From NCBI RefSeq assembly GCF_009742705.1, contig NZ_WPCU01000005.1, forward strand, positions 580,798 to 644,797: a stretch of 64,000 nucleotides of DNA. Reading direction: 5' to 3'. Below the pieces are notes generated by a model that saw only the letters and a program-made list of their open reading frames with translations, was not told the origin of the DNA and ran no database searches. The position numbers and the translations under genes are program-made. Within the stretch, counting starts at the first letter, position 1; each line of letters starts with the position of its first letter. This DNA comes from Auraticoccus cholistanensis. GTDB taxonomy: Bacteria; Actinomycetota; Actinomycetes; Propionibacteriales; Propionibacteriaceae. Below, in pieces: positions 38,201-47,643 of this stretch.

Positions 38201-39394
38201 ATGACGCTCACGCCCACTCCTGCCGACAAGTTCTCCTTCGGGCTCTGGACGATCGGCTACACCGGCACCGACCCCTTCGGCGGCCCGACCCGGGCCGACC
38301 TCGACGTCGTCCGGGCGGTCGAGAAGCTGGCCGAGGCCGGCGCCTGGGGACTCACCTTCCACGACGACGACCTCTTCGCCTTCGGCAGCACCGACGCCGA
38401 GCGGCAGCGCCAGATCGACCGGCTCAAGCAGGCGCTGGCCGACACCGGCGTGGTGGTGCCGATGATCACCACCAACCTGTTCGCGGCGCCGGTGTTCAAG
38501 GACGGCGGCTTCACCTCCAACGACCGCTCGGTGCGTCGCTTCGCGCTCCGCAAGACGCTGCGCAACGTCGACCTGGCCGCCGAGCTCGGCGCCACCACCT
38601 TCGTGATGTGGGGCGGGCGCGAGGGGGCGGAGTACGACGTGGCCAAGGACGTCCGCGCGGCCCTGGAGCGCTACCGCGAGGCGGTGAACCTGCTCACCCA
38701 GTACGTGACCGACAAGGGCTACGACATCCGGTTCGCGATCGAGCCGAAGCCGAACGAGCCCCGTGGCGACATCCTGCTGCCCACCCTCGGCCACGCCCTC
38801 GGCTTCATCGAGACGCTGGACCGGCCCGACCTGGTGGGGCTCAACCCCGAGGTCGGTCACGAGCAGATGGCCGGGCTGAACTTCACCGCCGGGGTGGCCC
38901 AGGCGCTGGACGCGGGCAAGCTGTTCCACATCGACCTCAACGGCCAGCGCTCCATCAAGTACGACCAGGACCTGGTCTTCGGCCACGGCGACGTGCAGAA
39001 CGCCTTCAGCCTGGTCGACCTGCTGGAGAACGGCGGCCCGGGCGGCGGCCCCGCCTACGACGGTCCCCGCCACTTCGACTACAAGCCCAGCCGCACCGAG
39101 GACGACGCCGGCATCTGGGACTCCGTCGCGGCCAACATGCGCACCTACCTGCTGCTCAAGGAGCGCGCGAAGGCCTTCCGCGCCGACCCCGAGGTGCAGG
39201 AGGCGCTCGCCGCCGCGCGGGTGGCCGAGCTGTCCCGCCCGACGCTGGACGAGGGCGAGGGCTACGACGCGCTGCTCGCCGACCGCACGGCCTACGAGGA
39301 CTTCGACGCCGCGGCCTACTTCGACGGCCACGGCTTCGGCTTCGTCCGGCTGCAGCAGCTGATGATCGAGCACCTGCTCGGCGCCCGCGGCTGA
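38201..39394 (+). CDS. xylA: Xylose isomerase (class I)
   Basis: 397 aa. Converts D-xylose to D-xylulose. Active-site residues are in exactly the numbering of the Streptomyces/Actinoplanes class I enzymes: His54 and Asp57 (TFHDDDLF), Glu181 and Lys183 ([13 protein letters not shown]), Glu217 and His220 ([10 protein letters not shown]), and the D-x-N..D-x-D set in [15 protein letters not shown]. The ATG at 38201 fits family starts; an in-frame ATG at 38189 would add four residues. First gene of an operon with two oxidoreductases and a ThuA protein. No xylulokinase gene is in the window. Confidence 0.96.
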   Translation: MTLTPTPADKFSFGLWTIGYTGTDPFGGPTRADLDVVRAVEKLAEAGAWGLTFHDDDLFAFGSTDAERQRQIDRLKQALADTGVVVPMITTNLFAAPVFKDGGFTSNDRSVRRFALRKTLRNVDLAAELGATTFVMWGGREGAEYDVAKDVRAALERYREAVNLLTQYVTDKGYDIRFAIEPKPNEPRGDILLPTLGHALGFIETLDRPDLVGLNPEVGHEQMAGLNFTAGVAQALDAGKLFHIDLNGQRSIKYDQDLVFGHGDVQNAFSLVDLLENGGPGGGPAYDGPRHFDYKPSRTEDDAGIWDSVAANMRTYLLLKERAKAFRADPEVQEALAAARVAELSRPTLDEGEGYDALLADRTAYEDFDAAAYFDGHGFGFVRLQQLMIEHLLGARG

Positions 39395-39422
39395 GCCCCG
39401 CCCGAGGCGAGGAGGACGAGGG

Positions 39423-40592
39423 ATGAGCGAGCGACCCGAGCTGCGGGTGGCCATGGTCGGGCACGCCTTCATGGGCGCGGCCCACTCGCAGGCGTGGCGC
39501 AGCGCGCACCGCTTCTTCGACCTGCCGCTGACCCCGCGGATGGCGGTGGTCTGCGGCCGTGACCCCGAGCGGACCCGGCAGGCGGCCGACCGGCTGGGGT
39601 GGGACGAGGCGGTCACCGACTGGCGCGAGGTGGTGGAGCGCGACGACGTCGACCTGGTCGACATCTGCACCCCCGGTGACACCCACCGCGACATCGCGGT
39701 GGCCGCGCTGGCGGCGGGCAAGCACGTGATGTGCGAGAAGCCGCTGGCCAACTCGGTGCCCGAGGCCGAGGAGATGGCCGCCGCGGCCGCCGCGAGCGAC
39801 CGGCTCGCCTTCTGCGGCTACAGCTACCGCCGCACCCCGGCGCTGGCGCTGGCCCGCCAGCTGGTGGCCGAGGGACGCCTGGGCGAGATCCGCCACGTCC
39901 GCGCCCAGTACCTGCAGGACTGGCTCAGCGACGCCGACGCGCCGCTGACCTGGCGGCTGGACCGCGAGCGGGCCGGGTCGGGCGCCCTGGGCGACATCGG
40001 CGCCCACGTCGTCGACCTGGCGCAGTGGATCACCGGGCAGTCGATCGCCGGGGTGTCGGCGGTGCTGACCACCTTCGTGGACAGCCGGCCGCTGGGTGGC
40101 GACCTGGTCGGCCTGGGCGGACGGGCCCAGGCCGGCTCCCCCCGCGGGCCCGTCACGGTCGACGACGCCGCCGCCTTCACCGCCCGCTTCGACGGCGGCG
40201 CGATGGGCGTGTTCGAGGCCACCCGCTTCGCCCTGGGACGCAAGAACGCCGTGCGGCTGGAGGTCAACGGCTCCGACGGCTCGCTGGCCTTCGACTTCGA
40301 GGACAACGACGTGCTGCACGTCCTCGACGCCGGCGTCGAGGGCGCGCGGCAGGGCTTCACCCGGGTGCTGGTCACCGAGCCCGACCACCCCTACGCCGGC
40401 AGCTGGTGGCCGCCCGGCCACGGGCTCGGCTACGAGCACGGGTTCACCCACCAGGTCGTCGACGTGGTCCGCGCGCTGGCCGAGGGCCGCCAGGCCGCAC
40501 CGACCTTCGCCGACGCGCTGCAGGTGCAGCGGGTGCTCGACGCCGTGGAGCGCTCGGCCGCCGACCAGTCGCGGATGACCCCCGTGGGCTGA
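39423..40592 (+). CDS. Gfo/Idh/MocA-family NAD(P)-dependent oxidoreductase
   Basis: 389 aa. N-terminal Rossmann fold opens RVAMVGHAFMGAAHSQAWR; the family signature C-E-K-P-L-A is present as GKHVMCEKPLANSVPEAEEM, and the second half carries GSGALGDIGAHVVDLAQWITG, the substrate-site helix with the usual Asp and His. Members oxidise a sugar or inositol hydroxyl to a ketone. It lies 28 nt after xylA, with GAGGAGGAC before the ATG. The substrate is probably a sugar or glycoside from this locus; specificity is not predictable. Confidence 0.9.
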   Translation: MSERPELRVAMVGHAFMGAAHSQAWRSAHRFFDLPLTPRMAVVCGRDPERTRQAADRLGWDEAVTDWREVVERDDVDLVDICTPGDTHRDIAVAALAAGKHVMCEKPLANSVPEAEEMAAAAAASDRLAFCGYSYRRTPALALARQLVAEGRLGEIRHVRAQYLQDWLSDADAPLTWRLDRERAGSGALGDIGAHVVDLAQWITGQSIAGVSAVLTTFVDSRPLGGDLVGLGGRAQAGSPRGPVTVDDAAAFTARFDGGAMGVFEATRFALGRKNAVRLEVNGSDGSLAFDFEDNDVLHVLDAGVEGARQGFTRVLVTEPDHPYAGSWWPPGHGLGYEHGFTHQVVDVVRALAEGRQAAPTFADALQVQRVLDAVERSAADQSRMTPVG

Positions 40593-40605
40593 CCCGGGAC
40601 GTCCT

Positions 40606-40650
40606 GACCCCCACCGGCCCGACCCCGACCGGCCCGACCCCGACCGGCCC
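40606..40650. repeat. Three tandem 15-bp GACCCC(G/C)ACCGGCCC units
   Basis: Units at 40606-40620, 40621-40635 and 40636-40650, the last two identical, followed by degenerate copies to about 40675. They sit in the gap between the oxidoreductase and thuA genes. Probably slippage-prone noncoding repeats. Confidence 0.8.
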
Positions 40651-40696
40651 GCCACCCGACCGACCCGCCACCCCCGACGAAGCAGGAGCAGAGCCC

Positions 40697-41389
40697 GTGA
40701 GCGAAGCCAAGAACGCCCTCGTGCTCCGCGGCGGCTGGGAGGGTCACTCCCCCACCGCGGCCACCGACCTGTTCATCCCCCACCTGGAGGCCTCGGGCTA
40801 CCGCGTCCGGGTCGAGACCACGCCGGAGGTCTACGCCGACGCCGCGGCGATGGCGGAGGTGGACCTGGTGGTGCAGTGCTACACCATGGGCCAGGCGTCC
40901 AAGGAGGCGGTGGCGGGGCTGCGACGGGCGGTCGCGGCGGGCACCGGCTTCGCCGGCTGGCACGGCGGCATCGCCGACTCGTTCCGGGCCAGCTCGGACT
41001 ACCTGCAGCTGGTCGGCGGGCAGTTCGCCACCCACCCGCCGCAGGACAGGGACGACCTGCCGGAGGGTCCGGAGGCCAACTACATCCCCTACACCGTCGA
41101 CATCACCGTCCCCGACCACCCGGTGACCGCCGGGATCGGGTCCTTCGACCTGGTCACCGAGCAGTACTGGGTGCTCACCGACGACTACAACGACGTGCTG
41201 GCCACCACCACGCTGGCGGCGCGCGACCGCGACGAGTGGCACCGCCCGATCACCTGCCCCGCGGTGTGGACGCGCCGCTGGGGCCGGGGCTCGGTCTTCG
41301 TCTGCACCCCCGGCCACACCGTCGAGGTGCTGCAGCACCCGTCGGTGCGCACGATCGTGGAGAGGGGGCTGCTGTGGGCCAGCCGCTGA
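40697..41389 (+). CDS. ThuA-domain protein
   Basis: 230 aa. ThuA (trehalose-utilisation) fold of the class I glutamine amidotransferase-like superfamily: NALVLRGGWEGHSPTAATDLFIPHLEASGY, GTGFAGWHGGIADSF, EQYWVLTDDYNDVLATT, and RRWGRGSVFVCTPGHTVEVLQHP. In Sinorhizobium ThuA/ThuB act on 3-keto sugars, and related proteins sit beside Gfo/Idh/MocA oxidoreductases, as here. GTG start with AGGAGCAGAGCCC upstream. Its 3' end overlaps the next gene by 16 nt, so the two are translationally coupled. Confidence 0.85.
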   Translation: MSEAKNALVLRGGWEGHSPTAATDLFIPHLEASGYRVRVETTPEVYADAAAMAEVDLVVQCYTMGQASKEAVAGLRRAVAAGTGFAGWHGGIADSFRASSDYLQLVGGQFATHPPQDRDDLPEGPEANYIPYTVDITVPDHPVTAGIGSFDLVTEQYWVLTDDYNDVLATTTLAARDRDEWHRPITCPAVWTRRWGRGSVFVCTPGHTVEVLQHPSVRTIVERGLLWASR

Positions 41390-42465
41390 GGATCGGCGTG
41401 GTCGGCTGCGGCACGATCTCGGGGGTCTACCTGGACACCCTGCACCGGCTCGAGCCGGTCGAGGTCACCGCGGTGGCCGACCTGGACGCCGCCCGGGCCG
41501 AGGCCGTGGCCGCCCAGCGCGGGCTGCGGGCCCTGCCGGTGGCCGAGCTGCTGACCGACGACCAGGTGGACCTGGTGCTCAACCTGACCATCCCCGCCGC
41601 CCACGCCGAGGTGGCGCTGGCCGCGCTGGCCGCGGGCAAGGAGGTCTACGGCGAGAAGCCGCTGGCGGCCACCACCGCCGAGGCCAGGGAGGTGCTGGCC
41701 GCCGCCGGGCGGGCCGGCCTGCGGGTCGGCTGCGCCCCCGACACGGTGCTCGGCACCGGCATCCAGACCGCCCGCCGGGCCGTCGACGACGGGCTGGTCG
41801 GGGCGCCGGTGGCCGCGACGGCGACCATGGTGACGCCGGGCCACGAGCGCTGGCACCCCGACCCCGACTTCTACTACCAGCCCGGCGGCGGTCCGCTGCT
41901 GGACATGGGCCCCTACTACGTCACCGCCCTGGTCACCCTGCTGGGGCCGGTGGCCTCGGTGCTCGGTGCGAGCTCTCGGCCGCGGGCGACCCGGACCATC
42001 GGCAGCGGGCCGCGGCAGGGCCAGTCGGTCCCGGTCGCGGTCGACACCCACGTCACCGGGGTGCTGGTGCACGAGTCGGGCGCGCTGTCGACGCTGGTGA
42101 TGAGCTTCGACGGCACCGGCACCACCGCGGCACCGATCGAGCTGCACGGCGAGCAGGGCACCCTGCTGGTGCCCGACCCCAACCGCTTCGACGGCGACGT
42201 GCTGCTGCAGACGCCGGAGGACCGGACCGTCTGGCAGACCCTGCCGGTCTCGGCGGGGTACCGCGACGCCGCGCGCGGGTACGGCGTGGCCGACCTGGCC
42301 ACCACCCCCGCCGGCACGCTGCCGCGGGCCAGCGGCGAGCTGGCGCTGCACGTGCTGGAGGTGATGGAGGGGGTGCTGCAGGCCGCCGAGCTCGGCCGCT
42401 CGGTGGAGATCACCGGCACCGCGGCCCGGACGCCCGCCGTCCCGCTGGGCGACCTGACGGCCTGA
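41374..42465 (+). CDS. Second Gfo/Idh/MocA-family oxidoreductase
   Basis: 363 aa. Opens LRIGVVGCGTISGVYLDTLHRL (Rossmann GxGxxG variant) with EKPLAATTAEAREVLAAA as cofactor/catalytic signature and GGGPLLDMGPYYVTALVTLLGPV in the substrate domain. It differs strongly from the first copy, so it is not a recent duplicate. GTG start lies inside the thuA end. The pair with ThuA suggests stepwise oxidation and reduction of a sugar or glycoside (3-keto chemistry is inference). Confidence 0.9.
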   Translation: MGQPLRIGVVGCGTISGVYLDTLHRLEPVEVTAVADLDAARAEAVAAQRGLRALPVAELLTDDQVDLVLNLTIPAAHAEVALAALAAGKEVYGEKPLAATTAEAREVLAAAGRAGLRVGCAPDTVLGTGIQTARRAVDDGLVGAPVAATATMVTPGHERWHPDPDFYYQPGGGPLLDMGPYYVTALVTLLGPVASVLGASSRPRATRTIGSGPRQGQSVPVAVDTHVTGVLVHESGALSTLVMSFDGTGTTAAPIELHGEQGTLLVPDPNRFDGDVLLQTPEDRTVWQTLPVSAGYRDAARGYGVADLATTPAGTLPRASGELALHVLEVMEGVLQAAELGRSVEITGTAARTPAVPLGDLTA

Positions 42466-42485
42466 GCCGCCTCCCCCGCGCTCCG

Positions 42486-42541
42486 GCCGGACGGCCCGGC
42501 CCCGCCTCCCGCGGACCCGGAGGCGGAGCCGGCCGTCCGGC
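42486..42541. terminator. Bidirectional terminator hairpin
   Basis: Arms 42486-42509 and 42519-42541 are almost fully complementary (about 22 pairs with a small bulge), with a 9-nt loop. It lies between the convergent oxidoreductase and araA genes and would end both transcripts. Confidence 0.8.
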
Positions 42542-42547
42542 GGGAGG

Positions 42548-44062
42548 TCAGAAGCCCTGCGCCAGCCGGTGGTAGGCGGCGTTCCAGCGCAGCTCGCGCT
42601 CGAAGGCCGGCAGCGTGGTGGTCTCGTCGATGACCAGCAGCTCGACCTTGCTCATCTCGGCGAAGGCGCGGACCACCTCGATGCCCACCTGGGTGGTCAT
42701 CACGGTGTGGTGGGCGGCACCGGCCGCCAGCCAGGCCGCGGCCGAGGTGGCGAAGTCCGGGGCCGGGCGCCAGACGGCGTGACCGACGGGCAGCTTCGGC
42801 ATGGGCTCGGGCAGCGCGACGTTCTCGACCACGTTGGCGGTCAGCCGGAAGCGGTCGCGCAGGTCGGCCAGGGCCACCACGACGGCGGGGCCGGGGTCGG
42901 CGGTGAACACCAGCCGGACCGGGTCCTCACGGCCGCCGATCCCCAGCGGGTGCACCTCGAGCCGCGGCCGGGAGGTGGTGAGCGAGGGGCTGACCTCGAG
43001 CATGTGGGCGCCGAGGATGAGCTCGTTCCCCGGCTCCAGGTGGTAGGTGTAGTCCTCCATCAGGCTCATCCCGCCGGGCAGCCCGGCGCCCATCACGGCG
43101 AACGCGTGACCGAGCAGGGCCGTCTTCCAGTCCCCCTCGGCGCCGAAGCCGTAGCCCTCGGCCATCAGCCGCTGCACCGCCAGGCCGGGCAGCTGCTTGA
43201 GCGCACCGAGGTCCTCGAAGCTGGTGGTGAAGGCGCCGAAGCCGCCGCCCTCGAGGAAGGAGCGCAGCCCGACCTCGATGGCGGCGCCGTCGCGCAGCGA
43301 GGAGTGGCGCTCGGCCCCGGGCTGCAGCTCGGCGGCGACGTCGTAGCGGTCGAGGTACTCCTCGACCAGGGCGTCGACCTGGGCGTCGGTGGCCCGGGCG
43401 ACGGCCTCGGCCAGCTCGTTGACGCCCCAGGTGTTGACCTGGGCGCCGAAGCGGATCTCGGCCTCGGTCTTGTCGCCCTCGGTGACCGCGACGTAGCGCA
43501 TGTTGTCCCCGAAGCGGGCCAGCTTGAGGGAGCGGGTGGCCGCGCGGCCGGCGGCCGCCCGGGCCCACTGCCCCACCTGGCGGGTCACCGCGGGGTTGGA
43601 GACGTGGCCGACCACCGTGCTGCGGACCACACCCAGCCGGGTCTGGATGTAGCCGAACTCGCGGTCGCCGTGGGCGGCCTGGTTGAGGTTCATGAAGTCG
43701 AAGTCGATCTCGGCCCACGGCAGCGCGACGTCCGCCTGCGTGTGCAGGTGCAGCAGCGGCTTGTCCAGGGCCTCCAGACCGGCGATCCACATCTTCGCCG
43801 GCGAGAAGGTGTGCATCCAGGTGATCACACCGACGACCGCGTCGTCGGCGTTCGCCTCCAGCACGGTGCGCCGGATGCCCTGGGAGTCCGTGAGCACCGG
43901 CTTCCAGACCACGCGCACGGGGACGTCGGCGGCGGCGGCGAGGCCCTCGGCGACCTGGCGGGACTGGGTCTCCACCTGGCGCAGGGTCTCCTCGCCGTAG
44001 AGGCCCTGGCTGCCGGTGAGGAACCAGACCTCGCGGGTGGACAGGTCGGGGACGATGCTCAT
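42548..44062 (-). CDS. araA: L-arabinose isomerase
   Basis: 504 aa, full length. Interconverts L-arabinose and L-ribulose in the cytosol, Mn-dependent. It begins [21 protein letters not shown], the family signature, followed by [73 protein letters not shown] and [25 protein letters not shown], which together carry the metal-ligand glutamates and histidines. The start overlaps araD by ATGA, placing it last in an araB-araD-araA operon. It ends at a shared bidirectional terminator. Confidence 0.97.
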   Translation of the reverse strand: MSIVPDLSTREVWFLTGSQGLYGEETLRQVETQSRQVAEGLAAAADVPVRVVWKPVLTDSQGIRRTVLEANADDAVVGVITWMHTFSPAKMWIAGLEALDKPLLHLHTQADVALPWAEIDFDFMNLNQAAHGDREFGYIQTRLGVVRSTVVGHVSNPAVTRQVGQWARAAAGRAATRSLKLARFGDNMRYVAVTEGDKTEAEIRFGAQVNTWGVNELAEAVARATDAQVDALVEEYLDRYDVAAELQPGAERHSSLRDGAAIEVGLRSFLEGGGFGAFTTSFEDLGALKQLPGLAVQRLMAEGYGFGAEGDWKTALLGHAFAVMGAGLPGGMSLMEDYTYHLEPGNELILGAHMLEVSPSLTTSRPRLEVHPLGIGGREDPVRLVFTADPGPAVVVALADLRDRFRLTANVVENVALPEPMPKLPVGHAVWRPAPDFATSAAAWLAAGAAHHTVMTTQVGIEVVRAFAEMSKVELLVIDETTTLPAFERELRWNAAYHRLAQGF

Positions 44063-44817
44063 GCGGGTGCTCCTGGGTCGGTGCGGCTGGACGCGGCCAT
44101 CTCCCCCTGAGGGGCCTGGCCGTAGACGTTCTGGTAGCGGTCGAAGAGGGCGTCGACCTTCTCCTGGGGGATGGGCAGCGGGTCGCCGAGCTGGCGGGCG
44201 ATGTGCACGCTGCGGGCGACGTCCTCCACCATCACCGCGGCCTTGACGGCGTCGCGGGCGTCCTTGCCGATGGTGAACGGGCCGTGGTTCTGCATCAGCA
44301 CGGCGCGGGAGCGGCTGCCGCGCAGGGTCTGCACGATGCCGCGACCGATGGAGTCGTCGCCGATGACGGCGAAGGGCCCCACCGGGACCTCGCCGCCGAA
44401 CTCGTCGGCCATCCCGGTCAGCACGCAGGGGATGGCCTCCCCGCGGGCCGCCCAGGCGCAGGCGTAGGTGGAGTGGGTGTGCACCACCCCGCCCACCTCG
44501 GGCATCTCGCGGTAGACGTAGGCGTGGGCGGCGGTGTCGCTGGAGGGGTTGTTCTCCGAGCCGACGCTGCCGGGGACGACGGCGCCGTCCAGGGTGCACA
44601 GGATCATCGACTCCGGCGTCAGCTCGTCGTAGCTGACCCCGGAGGGCTTGATGACGAACAGGTCCTGGCTGGGGTCGCCGCCCAGGCGCACCCGGCCGCT
44701 GACGTTGCCGCCGGTCCAGATCACCAGCTGGTAGCGGACCAGCTCGGCGTGCAGGTCCGAGACCTGCCGGCGGACCTGCTCGACCAGCTGCTGCTGCTCG
44801 GGCGTGAGCTCGCTCAT
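44059..44817 (-). CDS. araD: L-ribulose-5-phosphate 4-epimerase
   Basis: 252 aa. Class II aldolase fold; converts L-ribulose 5-phosphate to D-xylulose 5-phosphate. Visible motifs are [13 protein letters not shown] (phosphate-binding loop), [19 protein letters not shown], the zinc-site [11 protein letters not shown], and the third zinc histidine region [14 protein letters not shown]. The N-terminal helix is slightly longer than in E. coli AraD (231 aa). Overlaps both neighbours by four bases (ATGA), so araBDA are tightly coupled. Confidence 0.95.
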   Translation of the reverse strand: MSELTPEQQQLVEQVRRQVSDLHAELVRYQLVIWTGGNVSGRVRLGGDPSQDLFVIKPSGVSYDELTPESMILCTLDGAVVPGSVGSENNPSSDTAAHAYVYREMPEVGGVVHTHSTYACAWAARGEAIPCVLTGMADEFGGEVPVGPFAVIGDDSIGRGIVQTLRGSRSRAVLMQNHGPFTIGKDARDAVKAAVMVEDVARSVHIARQLGDPLPIPQEKVDALFDRYQNVYGQAPQGEMAASSRTDPGAPA

Positions 44818-46493
44818 CCCAGCACCTCCCTCCGGCGCCGCTTGAGCCGGCGCATCACGTCGCTGCCGCCGCGACCGAAGTGGTCGTGCAGCTCGCGGTA
44901 GTCGGCGTACATCTCGTCGTAGCGGGCCGCCCGCTCGGGGTCGGGCTGGTAGCGGGCCTCGGTGACCTGGCCCATCGCCCCGCTCGCCGCCAGCACATCG
45001 GGGTAGGCCCCGGCGGCTACCGCGGCGTGGATGGCCGAGCCGACGGCCGGGGCGTGCTGGCTGTCGACGGTGGAGATCGGCATGTTGAGCACGTCGCTGT
45101 AGATCTGCATCAGCAGGCTGTTCTTGAGCAGCCCGCCGGCGGCGATGAACTCCTTGACCTCCACGCCGGAGTCGACGAAGGCCTCGACGATCTCACGGGT
45201 GCCGAAGGCGGTGGCCTCGAGCAGGGCCCGGTAGACGTCCTCGGGCCGGGTCGCGAGCGTGAGCCCCACCACCAGCCCGCTGAGCTCGGTGTCGACCAGC
45301 ACCGAGCGGTTGCCGTTGTGCCAGTCCAGCGCCAGCAGCCCGTGGGCGCCGACCTCCTGCTCGCGGGCCAGCTCGGTCAGGTGCTCGTGGACGCTGCGGC
45401 CGGCCTCGGCGGCCGCGGCCTCCAGGCGTCCGGGGACCTGCTGGGCCACGTACCAGGCGAAGATGTCGCCGACGCCGGACTGGCCGGCCTCGTAGCCCCA
45501 CTGGCCGGAGACGATGCCGCCGTCCACCACCCCGCACATGCCCGGGACCTCGGCCACGGTGCCGGAGTTGATGACGTGGCAGGTGCTGGTGCCCATGATG
45601 GCCAGCATCTGCCCGGGCTCCACCGCGCGGGCGGCCGGAGAGGTGACGTGGGCGTCGACGTTGCCGACGGCCACCGCGATGCCGGCCGGCAGACCCGTCC
45701 AGCCGGCGGCCTCCTCGGTCAGACCGCCCGCCCGCTCGCCCAGCTGGCCGATGCGGTGGTCGAGCTTCTCCTCGGCGAAGGAGGCGAAGTCGGGGTTGAG
45801 CGCGGCCAGGTACTCCCGGCTCGGCAGCCGGCCGTCCTGCAGGATGCCCTTGTAGCCGGCGGTGCAGGCGTTGCGGACGTAGGTGCCGCTGAGCTGCCAC
45901 ACGATCCAGTCGGCGGCCTCCACCCAGTGGTCCATCCGGTCGTAGACCTCGCGGTCCTCCTCCAGCAGCTGCAGCGCCTTGGCGAACTCCCACTCGCTGG
46001 AGATGACGCCGCCGTAGCGGGACAGCCACGGCTCCTGCCGCTCGCGGGCCAGCTCGTTGATGCGGTTGGCCTGCGGCTGGGCGGCGTGGTGCTTCCAGAG
46101 CTTGACGTAGGCGTGCGGCCGGTCGGCCAGCTCGGGCAGGGAGCACAGCGGACGCCCGTCGGCGAGCACCGGCATCGGGGTGGAGGCGGTGAAGTCGGTG
46201 CCGATCCCGATCACCTGGGAGGGGTCGACCCCGGACTCGGCCAGGGCGGCCGGCACCGTCTCCTTCAGCGCCTCGACGTAGTCGGCCGGGTCCTGCAGCG
46301 CCCACTCCGGCGGCAGCCGCTTCCCGGTGCTGGCCAGCTCGCGGTCCATCACGGCGTGGCGGTACTCGTGCACCGCCGAGCCGAGCTCGGCACCGTCGGA
46401 GACCCGGACCACCACGGCCCGTGCCGACAGGGTCCCGAAGTCGACACCGACCACGTACTGCTCGGCTGCGGGCTGGGTGTTCTGGCTCGTCAT
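44814..46493 (-). CDS. araB: L-ribulokinase
   Basis: 559 aa. FGGY-family kinase that phosphorylates L-ribulose. The N-terminal phosphate loop is [35 protein letters not shown] and [21 protein letters not shown] are specific for AraB; the C-terminal adenosine motif is [32 protein letters not shown] precedes the ATG. The 53-nt gap upstream holds a -10 and a LacI-type operator, so araB starts its own transcript downstream of the regulator gene. Confidence 0.97.
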   Translation of the reverse strand: MTSQNTQPAAEQYVVGVDFGTLSARAVVVRVSDGAELGSAVHEYRHAVMDRELASTGKRLPPEWALQDPADYVEALKETVPAALAESGVDPSQVIGIGTDFTASTPMPVLADGRPLCSLPELADRPHAYVKLWKHHAAQPQANRINELARERQEPWLSRYGGVISSEWEFAKALQLLEEDREVYDRMDHWVEAADWIVWQLSGTYVRNACTAGYKGILQDGRLPSREYLAALNPDFASFAEEKLDHRIGQLGERAGGLTEEAAGWTGLPAGIAVAVGNVDAHVTSPAARAVEPGQMLAIMGTSTCHVINSGTVAEVPGMCGVVDGGIVSGQWGYEAGQSGVGDIFAWYVAQQVPGRLEAAAAEAGRSVHEHLTELAREQEVGAHGLLALDWHNGNRSVLVDTELSGLVVGLTLATRPEDVYRALLEATAFGTREIVEAFVDSGVEVKEFIAAGGLLKNSLLMQIYSDVLNMPISTVDSQHAPAVGSAIHAAVAAGAYPDVLAASGAMGQVTEARYQPDPERAARYDEMYADYRELHDHFGRGGSDVMRRLKRRRREVLG

Positions 46494-46527
46494 GCGACCT
46501 CCTCGTCGTGGCTCCCCGCCGTCGCGG

Positions 46528-46540
46528 TGAACGTTAACAT
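46528..46540 (-). promoter_or_regulatory. araB operator and -10
   Basis: On the minus strand ATGTTAACGTTCA is a near-palindrome with the AACGTT core typical of LacI-family operators. A -10-like TAACGT (46531-46536) is embedded in it, and araB begins about 35 nt downstream. Probable target of the adjacent AraR-type repressor. Confidence 0.65.
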
Positions 46541-46546
46541 CCCTGC

Positions 46547-47575
46547 TCACCCGGTCGGGTGCAGGTCCTCCACGCGGACCGGGCCGGTGGAGCGTCGCAC
46601 CACCAGCTCGGGCCGCAGCACGGTGTCGTCCCCCGCGGCGGCGCCGTCCAGGCGGGCGAGCAGCCGGGCGACCGCCCGCTCCCCGACCTGGCGGAAGTCC
46701 TGGCGGACGGTGGTCAACGGCGGTGCGGCGAAGGCGGACTCGGGCAGGTCGTCGAAGCCCGCCACGCTGACGTCCTCCGGCACCCGGCGCCCGGCCTCCC
46801 GCAAGCCGGCCAGCACCCCCAGCGCGGTCTGGTCGTTGGCGCAGAACACCGCGGTCACGTCCGGCGGCAGCTCGGCGGCGGCGGCGTGGCCCCGCTCGGC
46901 GGTCCAGTCCCCCGCCACGACGGTGGCCGGCTCCAGCCCGGCCGCGGTCAGCGCCTCCGCCCAGCCGCGACGACGGGCGTCGGACTCGAAGTAGCCGGGT
47001 GGGCCGCTGACGTGGGCCACCCTGCGGTGCCCGAGCTGGAGCAGGTACTCGCACACCAGCCGGGCCCCGAGCTGCTGGTCGACCCCCACCCACTCCGCGC
47101 GGCCGGCGCTGACCGACTGCAGGGCGACCACCGGCAGCTCGACGCGACGCTGGCTGACGGCGGCCTCGATCTCGGGGTGCGGGGCGATCACGACGAGTCC
47201 GTCCACGCCCTGGTCCAGCAGCAGGTCGAGGGCGGCCAGCGTGGAGGCGCGGTCGACCGCGGCGGTCGTGCTCAGCGCGAAGTAGCCGGCCGCCCGGGCG
47301 GAGGCCTCCACGGCCTGCACGCTGCTGGTGGCGCCGTACTGGGTCACCTCGGGGGCCAGCACGCCGATGGTGCGCGAGCGTCGCGTCACCAGCGTCCGCG
47401 CCGCCCGGTTGCGCCGGTAGCCCAGCCGCTCGATCTCGGCCAGCACCTTCTGCCGGGTCTCGGGGCGGACGGACGGCTGCTGGTTGACCACCCGGGACAC
47501 GGTCTGGTGCGACACCGCGGCCGCCGCCGCGACGTCGTGCATGGTGGGACCACCGCCCGGGCGCCGACTGGCCAT
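46547..47575 (-). CDS. LacI-family regulator of araBDA (AraR type)
   Basis: 342 aa. Helix-turn-helix and hinge: TMHDVAAAAAVSHQTVSRVVNQQPSVRPETRQKV; effector domain with TIGVLAPEVTQYGATSSVQAVEA, DGLVVIAPHPEIEA, WVGVDQQLGARLVCEYLLQLGHRRVAHVSGP and VAGFDDLPESAFAAPPLTTVRQD. It lies directly upstream of araB on the same strand, with an operator in the gap, hence an arabinose-responsive repressor by context. GAGGAGGCAG lies before the ATG. Confidence 0.88.
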   Translation of the reverse strand: MASRRPGGGPTMHDVAAAAAVSHQTVSRVVNQQPSVRPETRQKVLAEIERLGYRRNRAARTLVTRRSRTIGVLAPEVTQYGATSSVQAVEASARAAGYFALSTTAAVDRASTLAALDLLLDQGVDGLVVIAPHPEIEAAVSQRRVELPVVALQSVSAGRAEWVGVDQQLGARLVCEYLLQLGHRRVAHVSGPPGYFESDARRRGWAEALTAAGLEPATVVAGDWTAERGHAAAAELPPDVTAVFCANDQTALGVLAGLREAGRRVPEDVSVAGFDDLPESAFAAPPLTTVRQDFRQVGERAVARLLARLDGAAAGDDTVLRPELVVRRSTGPVRVEDLHPTG

Positions 47576-47643
47576 CTGCCTCCTCGTCGCGGCTCAGGCT
47601 AGCGGTCCGCCCCACGCCCGGCCACAGCCGCGGCGCGACGTCC

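Noticed and set aside
40606-40650. CRISPR array
   Set aside because: Units are 15 bp and contiguous, with no spacers, and no cas genes are present.
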